Below, piece after piece: positions 26,312-35,419 of a stretch of DNA of 45,241 bases (positions within the stretch are counted from its first letter, which is position 1; each line of letters starts with the position of its first letter). Position numbers and translations under genes: made by a program. The notes under the pieces are model-generated. The model was not told where the DNA came from, ran no database searches, and saw only the letters and a program-made list of their open reading frames with translations. The DNA is from Ignavibacteriales bacterium (lineage in GTDB: Bacteria > Bacteroidota > Ignavibacteria > UBA10030): the NCBI GenBank assembly GCA_016192345.1, contig JACPUH010000054.1:1-45241 (forward strand), given 5' to 3'.

Positions 26312-26386
26312 GAGAACTTCCTTTTCTGACAGGCAAAAAGTAAAGAGATTTCGAGGAATAAACAAGCAGGGGAGGAGAGAGGTTCC

Positions 26387-27229
26387 TCAGTAATCCTGCT
26401 TTGAGAAGTACCGAATGGAAAGCGCATAGAGTACCGTGGCTGAAAGAAGAGAGTAGACGAAGGGGAGCGGATCGAAAGGCTGGTTGGCGTTGGGCCCGAT
26501 GGGAAGGTTCCCTATGATCCGGGAAGAGTTCTCCAGCATGGAGCTGAGTTGTGGAGTGCTATAGTACAGAACATCCAACGCAGAATGGTAGATTTCATTC
26601 CCCCAGATTTTGAAAAGAAACATCTCACGCGACTCAAGGGCTGAAGAGAAAAACGTGTACAAAAAAGCCAGCATGATGGAAAAGCCGGCACTTTTGGTGA
26701 TGACGCCGGCGATCGCGACAATGGAGAAGAACAGGAGAAACGAAGCGCAGACGGCGACAAACGAAAGAAGAAAGTTGCCGTTCCAGACGCCAAGTTTCAA
26801 GCCAAACACCAGCCACACTCCGACGGCAAAGTAAAGAAGGTTGACCGCAACTCCCGCCGAAGCTCCGAACGATCTGGCAAGGAGGAGGGCCCCGCGCGAG
26901 AGTGGCTTGCTGAGATATACCTCGACGGTTCCCTTTTCCAGCATCGAGGGGATTAAGCCCGCAACGGCGAAAACGCCGAAGAGAAGGATCGAAGAGGAGG
27001 AACTTCTCTGCACCTGAATCAGGATGAACTCGATGGGGTTGATGTTCCCGAGGTTTCTTGGGGTGAGGGGATTTCCAAAGAATGTGATCATGGAGGGATC
27101 ATCCGGAGAAAGCCCCAGGGCAAATGCAAAAAAGAGGATGATGCAGTTCCCCACTACGAAATAGAACAGCAGTGTCCCGCGGAGCACTGCTTCCCGAATG
27201 GTCAGGAGAAACATGGCAAAGTATCTCAT
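26387..27229 (-). CDS. ABC transporter permease (ABC-2 type)
   Basis: This membrane protein of 280 residues has about six hydrophobic helices (TLLFYFVVGNCIILFFAFA, ILLFGVFAVAGLIPSML, VAVNLLYFAVGVWLVFGL and others). The segment LEKGTVEVYLSKPLSRGALLLAR resembles ABC-2 permeases that export drugs, lipids or polysaccharides. Its start overlaps the ATP-binding gene's stop by 4 bp, so the two make one transporter. The substrate is not readable. No other export genes are adjacent; bshA lies 75 bp further along the same strand, but a link to it is not supported. Confidence 0.88.
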   Translation of the reverse strand: MRYFAMFLLTIREAVLRGTLLFYFVVGNCIILFFAFALGLSPDDPSMITFFGNPLTPRNLGNINPIEFILIQVQRSSSSSILLFGVFAVAGLIPSMLEKGTVEVYLSKPLSRGALLLARSFGASAGVAVNLLYFAVGVWLVFGLKLGVWNGNFLLSFVAVCASFLLFFSIVAIAGVITKSAGFSIMLAFLYTFFSSALESREMFLFKIWGNEIYHSALDVLYYSTPQLSSMLENSSRIIGNLPIGPNANQPFDPLPFVYSLLSATVLYALSIRYFSKQDY

Positions 27230-28161
27230 GCTTGGCCCTTTGCCTGGATGAGTTCGATAAAAGATTCTTCGAGGGTCGATTTTCGCTCTTGAAGTCCGGC
27301 GAGGTGTATTCCTTCCGAACGAACGCGGTCGATGATGGTATTCAGGGCCTCCTGATCCTTCACTCCAACGATGAGCGAAGTCCCTTCAACCTTGAGGCTC
27401 GTGGTGTGGGGGAGGATCAATGACTTCAGGGATTCTGAGACCGTTTTGTCGAGCCGCAACTCATATTCCAGGGCGCGGGAGGTGATTTCTGATACGGTCC
27501 CGACCTTCAAAACTTTTCCCTTGTTGAGTATTGCCACCCGGTCCGAAATCGCCTCGACCTCTGAGAGGAGGTGGGAGTTCAAGAAAATTGTCTTCCCCTG
27601 CTTGCGAAGGTCTTTTAGGAGGTCCCTGATTTCCTTTCTTCCCACCGGGTCCACTCCATCGGTTGGCTCATCCAGAAAAAGAATTTCAGGATCGTTCAAC
27701 AAGGCCTGGGCAAGTCCTAGCCGTTGCAGCATTCCTTTGGAGTATCGTTTGATCTTGACTTTTTTCCACTCGGAGAGGCCGACAAGATCGAGAAGGGAGA
27801 GCGCCCTGTCACGGAGAGCGGGTCCGGTCAAACCGCTCAGGCCGCCAAAAAAATGGAGGGTCTGGTACCCCGTCAGGAACTGTGGATAACGGTGGTTCTC
27901 CGGAAGGTAGCCGATCTTTTCTTTGATCTTAAGGGATCCTAAGGTCTCCCCGAGAATCGTTGCCCCTCCCGTGGTGGGGTGGACAATGGAGAGAAGGATT
28001 TTGATGAAGGTGGTTTTTCCCGCACCGTTGGGACCCAGGAGACCGAAGATTTCGCCTGAATCGACAGAGAGCGATACATCTACGAGAGCGGGGACAGTGA
28101 CACGCTTGAAAACACCTGAACGGTATGTCTTAAAAATCGAGGTTGTTTCGACGATTGGCAT
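27226..28161 (-). CDS. ABC transporter ATP-binding protein
   Basis: This is the ATPase of an ABC-2 exporter, 311 residues. Walker [11 protein letters not shown] is near residue 40, the Q-loop is [11 protein letters not shown], the signature is [17 protein letters not shown], and Walker B is [13 protein letters not shown] with the H-loop in [11 protein letters not shown]. The C-terminal 100 residues form the regulatory extension seen in CcmA/NatA-type ATPases. It overlaps the permease gene by 4 bp (ATGA). It is transcribed divergently from the Rrf2-suf block across 184 bp that contain promoters on both strands. Export of a drug or lipid is possible; no substrate is claimed. Confidence 0.93.
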   Translation of the reverse strand: MPIVETTSIFKTYRSGVFKRVTVPALVDVSLSVDSGEIFGLLGPNGAGKTTFIKILLSIVHPTTGGATILGETLGSLKIKEKIGYLPENHRYPQFLTGYQTLHFFGGLSGLTGPALRDRALSLLDLVGLSEWKKVKIKRYSKGMLQRLGLAQALLNDPEILFLDEPTDGVDPVGRKEIRDLLKDLRKQGKTIFLNSHLLSEVEAISDRVAILNKGKVLKVGTVSEITSRALEYELRLDKTVSESLKSLILPHTTSLKVEGTSLIVGVKDQEALNTIIDRVRSEGIHLAGLQERKSTLEESFIELIQAKGQA

Positions 28162-28172
28162 AAGAACGGCAG

Positions 28173-28203
28173 TAAAGGTATTTAATTTGCGCTTCTTTTA
28201 CAA
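28173..28203 (-). promoter_or_regulatory. possible promoter of the ABC transporter genes
   Basis: On the minus strand TTGTAA is 17 bp from TACCTTTA, a 7 of 8 match to the FCB -10 element TAnnTTTG. Transcription would begin only a few bases before the ATG at 28161, leaving almost no leader, which lowers confidence. Confidence 0.35.
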
Positions 28204-28235
28204 TGTTAAAAACTGATAATTATTCCTACTTGTGC

Positions 28236-28267
28236 TTGACATACACCTGCGAAAAGTCGTATATTTG
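28236..28267 (+). promoter_or_regulatory. promoter of the rrf2-suf block
   Basis: A consensus TTGACA (28236-28241) stands 18 bp from TATATTTG (28260-28267). The latter is both a 5/6 sigma70 -10 and a perfect FCB-type TAnnTTTG. An AAGTCGTAT copy overlaps the spacer and the -10, so a repressor bound there would block polymerase. Confidence 0.75.
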
Positions 28268-28279
28268 TTGTGCAATTTC

Positions 28280-28313
28280 ATCAAGGAATCTCGTGTTAGC
28301 CTTGATTTTTTTT
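28280..28313 (+). terminator. terminator-like hairpin in the rrf2 leader (possible attenuator)
   Basis: ATCAAGG pairs with CCTTGAT around a 13-base loop, and eight T residues follow (28306-28313). It lies after the predicted start of transcription and before rrf2, and no plus-strand gene precedes it for 3.6 kb. It therefore cannot end an upstream gene. The stem is short, so full termination is uncertain; attenuation is inference. Confidence 0.5.
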
Positions 28314-28326
28314 CGGACCAATGTAA

Positions 28327-28339
28327 GACTTTTTAAGTC
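28327..28339. promoter_or_regulatory. GACT-N5-AGTC dyad, possible Rrf2/IscR-type operator
   Basis: GACTT and AAGTC form a perfect dyad ending 6 bp before the rrf2 ATG. The GACT-N5-AGTC spacing equals the core of the E. coli IscR type 1 site. The right half continues as AAGTCGTAT, which also occurs at the -10 region (28254-28262). It occupies the place where a ribosome site would be. Confidence 0.45.
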
Positions 28340-28345
28340 GTATTT

Positions 28346-28750
28346 ATGCTTCAGCTCTCGAAAAAAGTGGAATACGGCCTGATTGCCTTACGCCATATGG
28401 CGATGAAGCCTATGGGGCATGTGTTCACGGCAAAGGAGCTTTCCAAAGAGTATGACCTTCCCTACGAATTGCTCGCCAAGGTGTTGCAGAAGCTTGCCCG
28501 GGTGGGCATTATCCGGTCCCTGCAGGGAGTCAAAGGGGGATATGCTCTTACGAAACGTCCGGAAGAACTTTCTGTTTCCTGGGTGGTAAGGGCAATTGAA
28601 GAAAGCCGCCCCATGGTTGCAGAGTGTTATTCCGATGGCGCTGAGAGTTGCTACCTTTTCGACGCCTGCACGATCCGGCGACCCCTGGGGAAACTCCAGC
28701 GCAATTTAAATGTTCTGTTTGATAAAATGACTGTGCAGGAAATCATTTGA
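28346..28750 (+). CDS. Rrf2-family transcriptional regulator (IscR/SufR-like)
   Basis: This is a 134-residue winged-helix regulator of the Rrf2 family. The N-terminal helix-turn-helix (KKVEYGLIALRHMA, TAKELSKEYDLPYELLAKVLQKL) is followed by the wing (SLQGVKGGYALTK). Three cysteines, C94, C102 and C108, match the [2Fe-2S] ligands of IscR in place, with a slightly wider first gap. It heads the suf operon, so it probably senses Fe-S supply and controls suf and itself. The leader carries a promoter, a terminator-like hairpin and a dyad. No ribosome site is visible before the ATG; the dyad lies there. It is called IscR-like by motif, not by proven target. Confidence 0.88.
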   Translation: MLQLSKKVEYGLIALRHMAMKPMGHVFTAKELSKEYDLPYELLAKVLQKLARVGIIRSLQGVKGGYALTKRPEELSVSWVVRAIEESRPMVAECYSDGAESCYLFDACTIRRPLGKLQRNLNVLFDKMTVQEII

Positions 28751-28781
28751 ATTTTCCCTTCACCTTTCTACCGGAATGATC

Positions 28782-29210
28782 ATGAACGAGAAATTAAAAC
28801 TCCTGACTGATAACAACAAAGAGGTCTGGACGCTCCTCAAATCGAAGTACAAGCTCTTTCATCTTTCGAATGTTTTTTTCCGTGACCTCCATTATGGCGT
28901 GATGTCGTACCTTCAAGTCAAGGGGGTCAAGCATGGATATGCCGACGCAGAGAAATTGACCACGCAATGGATTGAAGCCCTTGAGAAGTCGGGGTTATTG
29001 AAACGGATCGATGGCGATGCGTACATGCTGAACAATCCCGAGTTCAAGAAGCCTGCGGTAAAACCGGCCGTTGCTGCAAAACCGGCGGCGCCCCGTCCTG
29101 CCGTGACAACCGCTCCAGGCGTTGGAGTGGCAAAGCCGGCTGGAACGGCAACAGCGGCCCCGGCACAAACGGCACCGGCCCCATCGACACCTGCGGATCA
29201 GAAGAGTTAG
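28782..29210 (+). CDS. small two-part protein between rrf2 and sufB, unknown function
   Basis: I do not recognise the family. The ATG at 28782 has a CCGGAATG purine site just before it; an ATG at 28776 is an alternative. The product is 142 residues. Residues 1-88 are mostly helical and look like a winged-helix or similar fold (LLKSKYKLFHLSNVFFRDLHYGV, DAEKLTTQWIEALEKSGLLKRI given in parts). From about residue 89 a Pro/Ala/Lys-rich tail with KPAV and KPAA repeats looks disordered. It has no cysteine. It lies 31 bp after the regulator and 44 bp before sufB, so it is transcribed with the suf genes. A link to Fe-S assembly is inferred from position alone. Confidence 0.7.
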   Translation: MNEKLKLLTDNNKEVWTLLKSKYKLFHLSNVFFRDLHYGVMSYLQVKGVKHGYADAEKLTTQWIEALEKSGLLKRIDGDAYMLNNPEFKKPAVKPAVAAKPAAPRPAVTTAPGVGVAKPAGTATAAPAQTAPAPSTPADQKS

Positions 29211-29254
29211 CAATTGCAGGTCAAGAGTAGAATGTTACAATCAACCAGGCACTT

Positions 29255-30703
29255 ATGAGCACTGAGACCAACACCTTAGAGCAATTAGCAAACCGGGAGT
29301 ACAAGTGGGGGTTCGTCACCGATATCGAGGCGGACACCGCTCCCCGCGGATTGACCGAAGATACGATCCGGTTTATCTCTGCCAAAAAGAAGGAGCCGGA
29401 GTGGTTGCTGGAATGGCGCCTCAAGGCTTACCGTCATTGGCTGACCATGGCTGAACCACGCTGGCCCAACGTGCGGTACCAAAAGATCGATTACCAGGAT
29501 ATTATTTACTACTCAGCCCCCAAGCAGAAAAAAGTACTGAACAGCCTGGATGAGGTCGACCCGGAATTGTTAAAGACCTACGAGAAGCTCGGCATCTCCC
29601 TGAACGAGCAAAAGATGCTCGCGGGAGTTGCGGTCGATGCAGTATTTGACAGTGTTTCGGTCGCCACCACCTTCAAGAAAAAGCTCCATGAGGCGGGGGT
29701 GATCTTCTGTTCCTTCTCGGAGGCGGTGCAAGAACACCCCGAGCTTGTCAAAAAATATCTCGGCTCGGTCGTTCCGGCCAACGATAACTTTTTCGCCGCC
29801 CTCAACTCGGCTGTCTTTAGCGATGGCTCCTTCTGTTACATCCCCAAAGGCGTTCGCTGCCCGATGGAACTCTCTACGTATTTCCGTATCAATTCGGCGG
29901 ACACCGGGCAATTTGAAAGGACGCTGATTGTTGCCGAAGAAGGCGCGTACGTCAGTTACCTGGAAGGGTGCACTGCGCCGATGCGTGACACAAACCAACT
30001 GCATGCGGCCGTGGTGGAACTCGTTGCGGTCGGGGATCGTGCCCAGATCAAATACTCGACAGTGCAGAACTGGTACCCGGGGGACAAGGAAGGGAAGGGG
30101 GGGATTTATAATTTCGTCACGAAACGAGGAAAGTGTGCGGGGAAAAACTCGAAAATCTCCTGGACGCAGGTCGAAACCGGATCGGCCATTACGTGGAAGT
30201 ACCCCAGCGTGATTTTGCAGGGGGATCATTCCGTCGGTGAGTTCTATTCGGTGGCTGTCGTCAATAATTATCAGCAGGCCGATACCGGGACCAAGATGAT
30301 CCACATCGGCAAAAACACCAGCAGCACGATTGTTTCGAAGGGTATTTCAGCCGGGTTCGGTCAGAACTCCTACAGGGGACTTGTCGAAATCAAACGGGGC
30401 TCCACCCGGTCGAGGAATTTCTCCCAGTGTGATTCGCTGTTGTTGGGGGACAAGTGTGGCGCTCATACATTCCCCTACATCGAAGTGAAGAACAAAACCT
30501 CCCGGGTGGAACACGAAGCTTCAACCTCCAAGATCGGGGAAGACCAGATCTTTTACTGTAAACAACGGGGGCTGACGACGGAAGACGCCGTGGGCATGAT
30601 CGTCAATGGATTCTGTAAAGAGGTCTTTCGTGAGCTCCCGATGGAATTTGCCGTCGAGGCTCAAAAATTGCTCGGTATCAGTCTCGAAGGGAGCGTGGGG
30701 TAA
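29255..30703 (+). CDS. sufB: Fe-S cluster assembly scaffold SufB
   Basis: SufB is the main scaffold of the SufBC2D complex, where Fe-S clusters are built with sulfur from SufS. It is 482 residues, the usual length. It ends in the beta-helix region common to SufB/SufD: YKSTVQN-like strands, EGCTAPMRD, and [21 protein letters not shown] followed by [20 protein letters not shown] (parts shown). The conserved Cys and His residues of the scaffold lie in these motifs. It is preceded by the small unknown gene and followed 53 bp later by sufC. The family assignment is secure. Confidence 0.97.
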   Translation: MSTETNTLEQLANREYKWGFVTDIEADTAPRGLTEDTIRFISAKKKEPEWLLEWRLKAYRHWLTMAEPRWPNVRYQKIDYQDIIYYSAPKQKKVLNSLDEVDPELLKTYEKLGISLNEQKMLAGVAVDAVFDSVSVATTFKKKLHEAGVIFCSFSEAVQEHPELVKKYLGSVVPANDNFFAALNSAVFSDGSFCYIPKGVRCPMELSTYFRINSADTGQFERTLIVAEEGAYVSYLEGCTAPMRDTNQLHAAVVELVAVGDRAQIKYSTVQNWYPGDKEGKGGIYNFVTKRGKCAGKNSKISWTQVETGSAITWKYPSVILQGDHSVGEFYSVAVVNNYQQADTGTKMIHIGKNTSSTIVSKGISAGFGQNSYRGLVEIKRGSTRSRNFSQCDSLLLGDKCGAHTFPYIEVKNKTSRVEHEASTSKIGEDQIFYCKQRGLTTEDAVGMIVNGFCKEVFRELPMEFAVEAQKLLGISLEGSVG

Positions 30704-30756
30704 CCCCGGCGCAACGGATTTCACAAGCACCATCCAACAGAACACAGAGGAAATCG

Positions 30757-31524
30757 ATGCTTCACATCAACAATCTGCATGCCAGGATCAATGGAAATGA
30801 AATTCTCTCCGGCGTCAACCTGAAGGTCCAGCCCGGCGAAATTCACGCCATCATGGGACCAAACGGCTCCGGGAAAAGTACGCTTGCCCAGGTGCTTGCC
30901 GGACGAGAGGCTTATGAAGTGACAGAAGGCGAAGTGCTGTACGAAGGTAAGAACCTGCTTGAGCTTGATCCGGAAGAACGGGCGCGCGAGGGGGTTTTCC
31001 TCGCATTTCAGTATCCGGTGGAAATTCCCGGCGTCAGCAATACCTATTTCCTCAAGGCGGCTTTGAACTCTATCCGCAAACACAACGGGTTGGAGGAACT
31101 GGATGCTGTCGAGTTTCTCAAGCTCATCAAACAGCGCATGAAGATCGTCGACATGGATGAGAGCCTCCTGAGCCGCCCGGTGAACGAGGGGTTTTCCGGC
31201 GGCGAGAAGAAGAGGAATGAGATTTTCCACATGGCGGTGCTTGAGCCGAAGCTCGCGATCCTGGATGAGACCGATTCGGGTCTCGATATTGATGCGTTGC
31301 GGATTGTCGCCGATGGGGTGAACAAGCTCCGGCGTAAGGATAACGCCGTTATCGTCGTCACACACTATCAGCGACTGTTGAACTATATCGTCCCCGATTT
31401 CGTCCACGTCCTGATGGAGGGAAGGATCGTCAAATCCGGAACGAAGGAACTTGCCCTGGAGCTCGAAGAGAAGGGGTACGATTGGATCAAGGTTGCCTCC
31501 GACAGCACCCTGGCAACTGCATAA
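30757..31524 (+). CDS. sufC: Fe-S assembly ATPase SufC
   Basis: SufC is the ABC-type ATPase of the SufBC2D scaffold, 255 residues. It shows Walker [11 protein letters not shown], the signature region [20 protein letters not shown] and Walker [16 protein letters not shown], in which SufC has Asp-Glu-Thr-Asp in place of the usual DEPT. The H-loop follows as [14 protein letters not shown] hydrolysis changes the scaffold's shape during cluster assembly. A GAGGAAA ribosome site precedes the ATG at 30757. It sits between sufB and sufD, the normal order. Confidence 0.97.
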   Translation: MLHINNLHARINGNEILSGVNLKVQPGEIHAIMGPNGSGKSTLAQVLAGREAYEVTEGEVLYEGKNLLELDPEERAREGVFLAFQYPVEIPGVSNTYFLKAALNSIRKHNGLEELDAVEFLKLIKQRMKIVDMDESLLSRPVNEGFSGGEKKRNEIFHMAVLEPKLAILDETDSGLDIDALRIVADGVNKLRRKDNAVIVVTHYQRLLNYIVPDFVHVLMEGRIVKSGTKELALELEEKGYDWIKVASDSTLATA

Positions 31525-31537
31525 GGGGATGAACAGC

Positions 31538-32866
31538 ATGATGAAACAATCAACCGAACAGACCCCCTGGTATCAATCGAACTTTGCCTTGTTTGAGAAG
31601 AACCTCAACGGTGAATCTTCCTCGCGCCTTCATGCCATGCGCATGGAAGCCATGGCGCGGTTTACGGAGATGGGCTTCCCGACGACGAAGCATGAAGAGT
31701 GGCGGTTCACCAACGTCAGCCCTATTGCCAGAGCCACCTTTCAACCGTCGTTCCAGTCGGACGCGGCCGGACTCTCCAGCGAAGATGTTGAGCGGATGAG
31801 TTTTGGTGCGACGCATCGCCTGGTTTTCGTCAACGGCCATTTTGTGAAAGAGCTTTCGTCGATCGGCCCCCTGCCCGGGGGAGTGATCGTAGGGGACCTT
31901 GCTTCCGCCCTGAAGGGAAACGATGAGCTGGCCCATGGCTCTTTGGGAAAGCATGCCTCGATCCAGGAGAATGCCTTTACGGCCCTCAACATGGCGTTTG
32001 TGCAGGATGGAGCGTTCATCTATGTCCCGCAAGGAAAGGTGGTTGAGGAAGCGGTGAGTCTTCTTTTTATTTCCACCGGGTCCACCCACCGTTATATTGC
32101 CCCCCGGAACCTCATCATCGTCGGGGATCATGCCCGGGTGACTATCGCGGAAAGCTATCTCAGTCTGGCAAATCACGGCTCCCTGACCAACGTTGTCACG
32201 GAAATTACCGCAGGGGAGAATGCTGTCATCGAACACGACAAGCTTCAAAATGAAAGCCCCCAGGCTTATCATATTGCCTCACTTCACGTGCATCAGAAGG
32301 AAAAAAGCAATTTTATCTCGAACTCCATTGCGATCGGAGGAGGGCTTGTCCGGAACAACGTGACCTCCATTCTCGATGGGGAGTACGCTGAATGCACCCT
32401 GAATGGCCTCTCCGTGGCAAACGGGATGCAGTTGATCGATAACCATACCACGATCGACCATGCCAAACCGAATTGCCCCAGCCATGAGTTGTACAAATCG
32501 GTGCTCGACGGATCCTCGCGCGGCGTGTTTAATGGGAAAATCTTCGTCCGCAAGGATGCACAGAAGACGGATGCCAAACAAACCAACATGACCCTGCTTC
32601 TCTCCGACGAAGCAACCATGGATACCAAGCCGCAATTGGAGATCTTCGCTGATGACGTGAAATGTACGCACGGGGCAACGGTGGGTCAGCTCGACGCCGA
32701 CCAGATGTTCTACCTCCGCTCACGGGGAATCGGGACGACGCTGGCTGCCGACATCCTGACCTTTGCCTTTGCAAGCGACGTTGTGAATCGCGTCCATGTT
32801 GACGGTTTGAGGGGCCAATTGGAAGCGCTGGTCCATGCCAAGCTCGGAAAAGGGAGGGAACGCTAA
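31538..32866 (+). CDS. sufD: Fe-S assembly protein SufD
   Basis: SufD is the SufB-like partner in SufBC2D, 442 residues from the chosen start. An AAGGGG site at 31523-31528 sets the start at ATG 31538; ATG 31529 touches that site and ATG 31541 is also possible. The N-terminus (MRMEAMARFTEMGFPTTKHEEWRFTN in part) and the C-terminal beta-helix (CTHGATVGQLDADQMFYLRSRGI in part) are typical. SufD lacks the cluster-assembly Cys set of SufB and instead helps load iron. The stop is directly followed by the sufS ATG, with no gap, so translation is probably coupled. Confidence 0.95.
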   Translation: MMKQSTEQTPWYQSNFALFEKNLNGESSSRLHAMRMEAMARFTEMGFPTTKHEEWRFTNVSPIARATFQPSFQSDAAGLSSEDVERMSFGATHRLVFVNGHFVKELSSIGPLPGGVIVGDLASALKGNDELAHGSLGKHASIQENAFTALNMAFVQDGAFIYVPQGKVVEEAVSLLFISTGSTHRYIAPRNLIIVGDHARVTIAESYLSLANHGSLTNVVTEITAGENAVIEHDKLQNESPQAYHIASLHVHQKEKSNFISNSIAIGGGLVRNNVTSILDGEYAECTLNGLSVANGMQLIDNHTTIDHAKPNCPSHELYKSVLDGSSRGVFNGKIFVRKDAQKTDAKQTNMTLLLSDEATMDTKPQLEIFADDVKCTHGATVGQLDADQMFYLRSRGIGTTLAADILTFAFASDVVNRVHVDGLRGQLEALVHAKLGKGRER

Positions 32867-34129
32867 ATGATCGCGCAGTCCCCCTTCGCACAAACGCCGT
32901 CAAAGACCATACCGCTCGATGTTGAGCGGCTTCGAAGGGACTTCCCGATTTTACAAACGAGCGTCCGGGGAAAACCGCTCGTCTATCTGGACAATGCTGC
33001 GACAACGCAGAAGCCCCGGGTGGTGATCGATGCGCTTCGCCGGTACTATGAGGCGCAGAACGCCAATATCCACCGTGGCGTCCATTACTTGAGCGAGCTG
33101 GGAACGAAACTGTATGAAGATGCCCGCCTGAAGGCACAGGACTTTATCCATGCCGCCGACTGGCGGGAAATTATCTTTGTCCGCGGAACAACGGAAGGGA
33201 TCAACCTCGTCGCAGCGACCTATGGACGGTCAAAGCTCAACGAGGGGGACGAGGTTTTGATCTCCGGGATGGAACACCATTCGAATATCGTTCCCTGGCA
33301 GATGGTGTGTGGAGAGAGGAAGGCGACCCTCAAGGTGGTCCCGCTGAACGATAACGGCGAACTTGTTCTTGAGGAGTACGACCGCATGTTGAGTTCGAGG
33401 ACGAAAATGGTCGCCCTGGCTCATGTCTCCAACGCTCTTGGAACCGTCAACCCTCTCAAGCGGATGATCGCGATGGCGCACGCGAAAGGCATCCCCGTGC
33501 TCGTCGACGGTGCACAAGCTTTGCCTCATATGAAGGTCGATGTGCAGGATCTCGATTGTGATTTCTATGCTTTCTCGGCCCATAAAATGTACGGTCCGAC
33601 CGGGATAGGGGTTCTCTACGGCAAATCTGCACTGTTGCAGGACATGCCCCCGTACCAGGGAGGGGGCGATATGATCAAATCGGTGACGTTTGAGAAAACA
33701 CTTTTCAACGACCTCCCGTACAAGTTCGAGGCAGGAACACCGAATATCGCAGATGGGATAGCCTTCGGAGCCACGCTGGATTACGTACAGGCACTTGATT
33801 GGACGGCGGTCATGCACTATGAGCGTGATCTCCTGGACTATGCAACGGAGCAACTTTCGGGGATCAAAAGCTTGAGGCTTATTGGAACGGCCCGGGAGAA
33901 AGCTGGTGTTATCTCCTTCGTCCTGGGTACCATCCATCCCCATGATATCGGAACGATCCTCGATCAGGAAGGGATTGCGGTCAGGACCGGGCACCATTGC
34001 GCCCAGCCGGTGATGATACGGTACGATGTTCCGGCGACAGTGCGCGCTTCCTTCGCGTTCTACAACACCAAAAGCGAGGTCGATGCGCTGGTGCGGGGAA
34101 TCGGCAAAGTGTTGGAGGTATTTGCGTAA
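32867..34129 (+). CDS. sufS: cysteine desulfurase SufS
   Basis: SufS takes sulfur from L-cysteine and passes it as a persulfide to SufU for cluster assembly. It is 420 residues, a PLP fold type I enzyme of group II. The PLP Lys is K240 (AFSAHKMYGPTG), and the catalytic Cys is C378 in RTGHHCAQPVM. YLDNAATTQKP, RGTTEGINLVA and HVSNALGTVNP are further family blocks. Its stop overlaps the sufU ATG (TAATG). Pairing with SufU, rather than SufE, fits Gram-positive and FCB-type Suf systems. Confidence 0.97.
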   Translation: MIAQSPFAQTPSKTIPLDVERLRRDFPILQTSVRGKPLVYLDNAATTQKPRVVIDALRRYYEAQNANIHRGVHYLSELGTKLYEDARLKAQDFIHAADWREIIFVRGTTEGINLVAATYGRSKLNEGDEVLISGMEHHSNIVPWQMVCGERKATLKVVPLNDNGELVLEEYDRMLSSRTKMVALAHVSNALGTVNPLKRMIAMAHAKGIPVLVDGAQALPHMKVDVQDLDCDFYAFSAHKMYGPTGIGVLYGKSALLQDMPPYQGGGDMIKSVTFEKTLFNDLPYKFEAGTPNIADGIAFGATLDYVQALDWTAVMHYERDLLDYATEQLSGIKSLRLIGTAREKAGVISFVLGTIHPHDIGTILDQEGIAVRTGHHCAQPVMIRYDVPATVRASFAFYNTKSEVDALVRGIGKVLEVFA

Positions 34130-34587
34130 TGGCGGCAGATGAACTTCGATCGCTGTACCAGGAGATCATCCTGGAACACAATAAGAACCCCCGGAATTTC
34201 CGCACGATGGAGGATTCGGATGTTTCGGTGGAAGGGTATAATCCGCTGTGTGGAGATCACTACACGGTCTATCTGAAACTCGAAGGGGATGTCGTGAAGG
34301 ACGTTTCTTTCAAAGGTTCCGGGTGTGCAATTTCCAAAGCCTCCGCCTCGGTGATGAGCACCATGGTCAAAGGCAGGACAAAGCAGGAGGCGGAAGCACT
34401 CTTTGAACGGTTCCATGATCTTGTGACCGGAAAACCGGGACAGTCTGCCAGCCTCGATGATCTTGGGTCCCTGGCGGCATTTGCCGGAGTCAGCGAGTTT
34501 CCCGCCCGCGTGAAGTGCGCCAGCCTGGCCTGGCATACACTGCACGGGGCACTTGAAAACAAACAGGAAGCAATCACCACGGAGTAG
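34129..34587 (+). CDS. sufU: zinc-dependent sulfurtransferase SufU
   Basis: SufU is an IscU-like protein that takes the persulfide sulfur from SufS. It has 152 residues with C41, D43, C66 and C130 as the zinc and sulfur ligands (NPLCGD, GSGCAIS, RVKCASLAW). The insert of about 20 residues before the third Cys (LDDLGSLAAFAGVSEFP) marks it as SufU rather than a scaffold-type IscU. The chosen ATG at 34129 overlaps the sufS stop by one base. Its place directly after sufS matches the usual SufS-SufU pair. Confidence 0.95.
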   Translation: MAADELRSLYQEIILEHNKNPRNFRTMEDSDVSVEGYNPLCGDHYTVYLKLEGDVVKDVSFKGSGCAISKASASVMSTMVKGRTKQEAEALFERFHDLVTGKPGQSASLDDLGSLAAFAGVSEFPARVKCASLAWHTLHGALENKQEAITTE

Positions 34588-34606
34588 ATTGTAAGGAGGA
34601 ACGCAT

Positions 34607-34975
34607 ATGGCAGAAGTCTTTGCAGAGGTCAAGACGCAGGAGGGGGAAGTTGTCGTGATTACGCCTCGGGCAGCGCAGGAGATCGTCAAGATCAAACAGG
34701 AGAACAATATCGCGGAAACGCACGCCTTGCGCCTCGGTGTCAAGGGGGGCGGTTGCTCCGGGATGAGTTACGTTCTGGCGTTCGATGAGAAGCCGCGCAC
34801 CGGAGATGCGATCTACCAGATCGAGGGGATCACCGTCTATGTGGATCCCAAGAGCTTGTTCTATCTTTCCGGCACAACGTTGGACTTTTCTGACGGACTG
34901 AATGGTCGCGGGTTTGTCTTTAATAACCCCAATGCGAGCCGGACATGCGGGTGCGGCAGTTCCTTTGGCGTCTAA
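34607..34975 (+). CDS. sufA: A-type Fe-S carrier (SufA/ErpA family)
   Basis: This is an A-type carrier that takes new clusters from the scaffold to target enzymes, 122 residues. The three cluster ligands are seen: Cys in GGGCSGMSY and the pair in RTCGCGSSF near the C-terminus. The family fold is marked by LRLGVKGGG and YVDPKSLFYLSGTTLDF. A strong AAGGAGG site precedes the ATG. Position in the suf operon favours the name SufA, but ErpA-type carriers have the same motifs. Confidence 0.94.
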   Translation: MAEVFAEVKTQEGEVVVITPRAAQEIVKIKQENNIAETHALRLGVKGGGCSGMSYVLAFDEKPRTGDAIYQIEGITVYVDPKSLFYLSGTTLDFSDGLNGRGFVFNNPNASRTCGCGSSFGV

Positions 34976-34987
34976 CCGGAAAAATTC

Positions 34988-35398
34988 ATGACACAGGAAA
35001 ACCAGACAGTGACCGGAGAAACGACTCAGGTCGGGAACGAATACCCGAGGGAGATCCAGGTGGGAAACAGACTTGTTCCCATCAAGACGGAACTGGAGGG
35101 AAAAATCTGGGACGCCTTGAAGGAATGCTATGACCCGGAGATTCCCGTGAACATCGTCGACCTTGGGCTGGTCTACCAGATCACCATCGACGATTCGGTG
35201 CCCGAGGAGACCAATGTCTTTGTGAAGATGACATTGACGGCACCGGGGTGCGGAATGGCGCCGATGATTGCCGCCGATGTGCGGCGAAGGGTTATGCTTG
35301 TGCAGACAATCAAAAATGCTCATATCGATATCGTATTCGATCCGCCCTGGACACCCGCCATGATGTCCGAGGCAGCCAAGTTGATGCTGAATATGTGA
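34988..35398 (+). CDS. sufT: MIP18-family Fe-S maturation factor SufT (DUF59)
   Basis: SufT belongs to the MIP18 (DUF59) family that helps mature Fe-S proteins, 136 residues. The first 30 residues are a low-complexity lead, then the domain follows: LKECYDPEIPVNIVDLGLVY, MTLTAPGCGMAPMIAADV with its conserved Cys, and VFDPPWTPAMMSEAAK. It is 12 bp downstream of sufA and is the last member of the suf set. SufT is common in suf operons of FCB bacteria and Gram-positives, where it supports growth when Fe-S demand is high. Confidence 0.93.
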   Translation: MTQENQTVTGETTQVGNEYPREIQVGNRLVPIKTELEGKIWDALKECYDPEIPVNIVDLGLVYQITIDDSVPEETNVFVKMTLTAPGCGMAPMIAADVRRRVMLVQTIKNAHIDIVFDPPWTPAMMSEAAKLMLNM

Positions 35399-35419
35399 TA
35401 GTTCCGGGCCCGGGGTATG

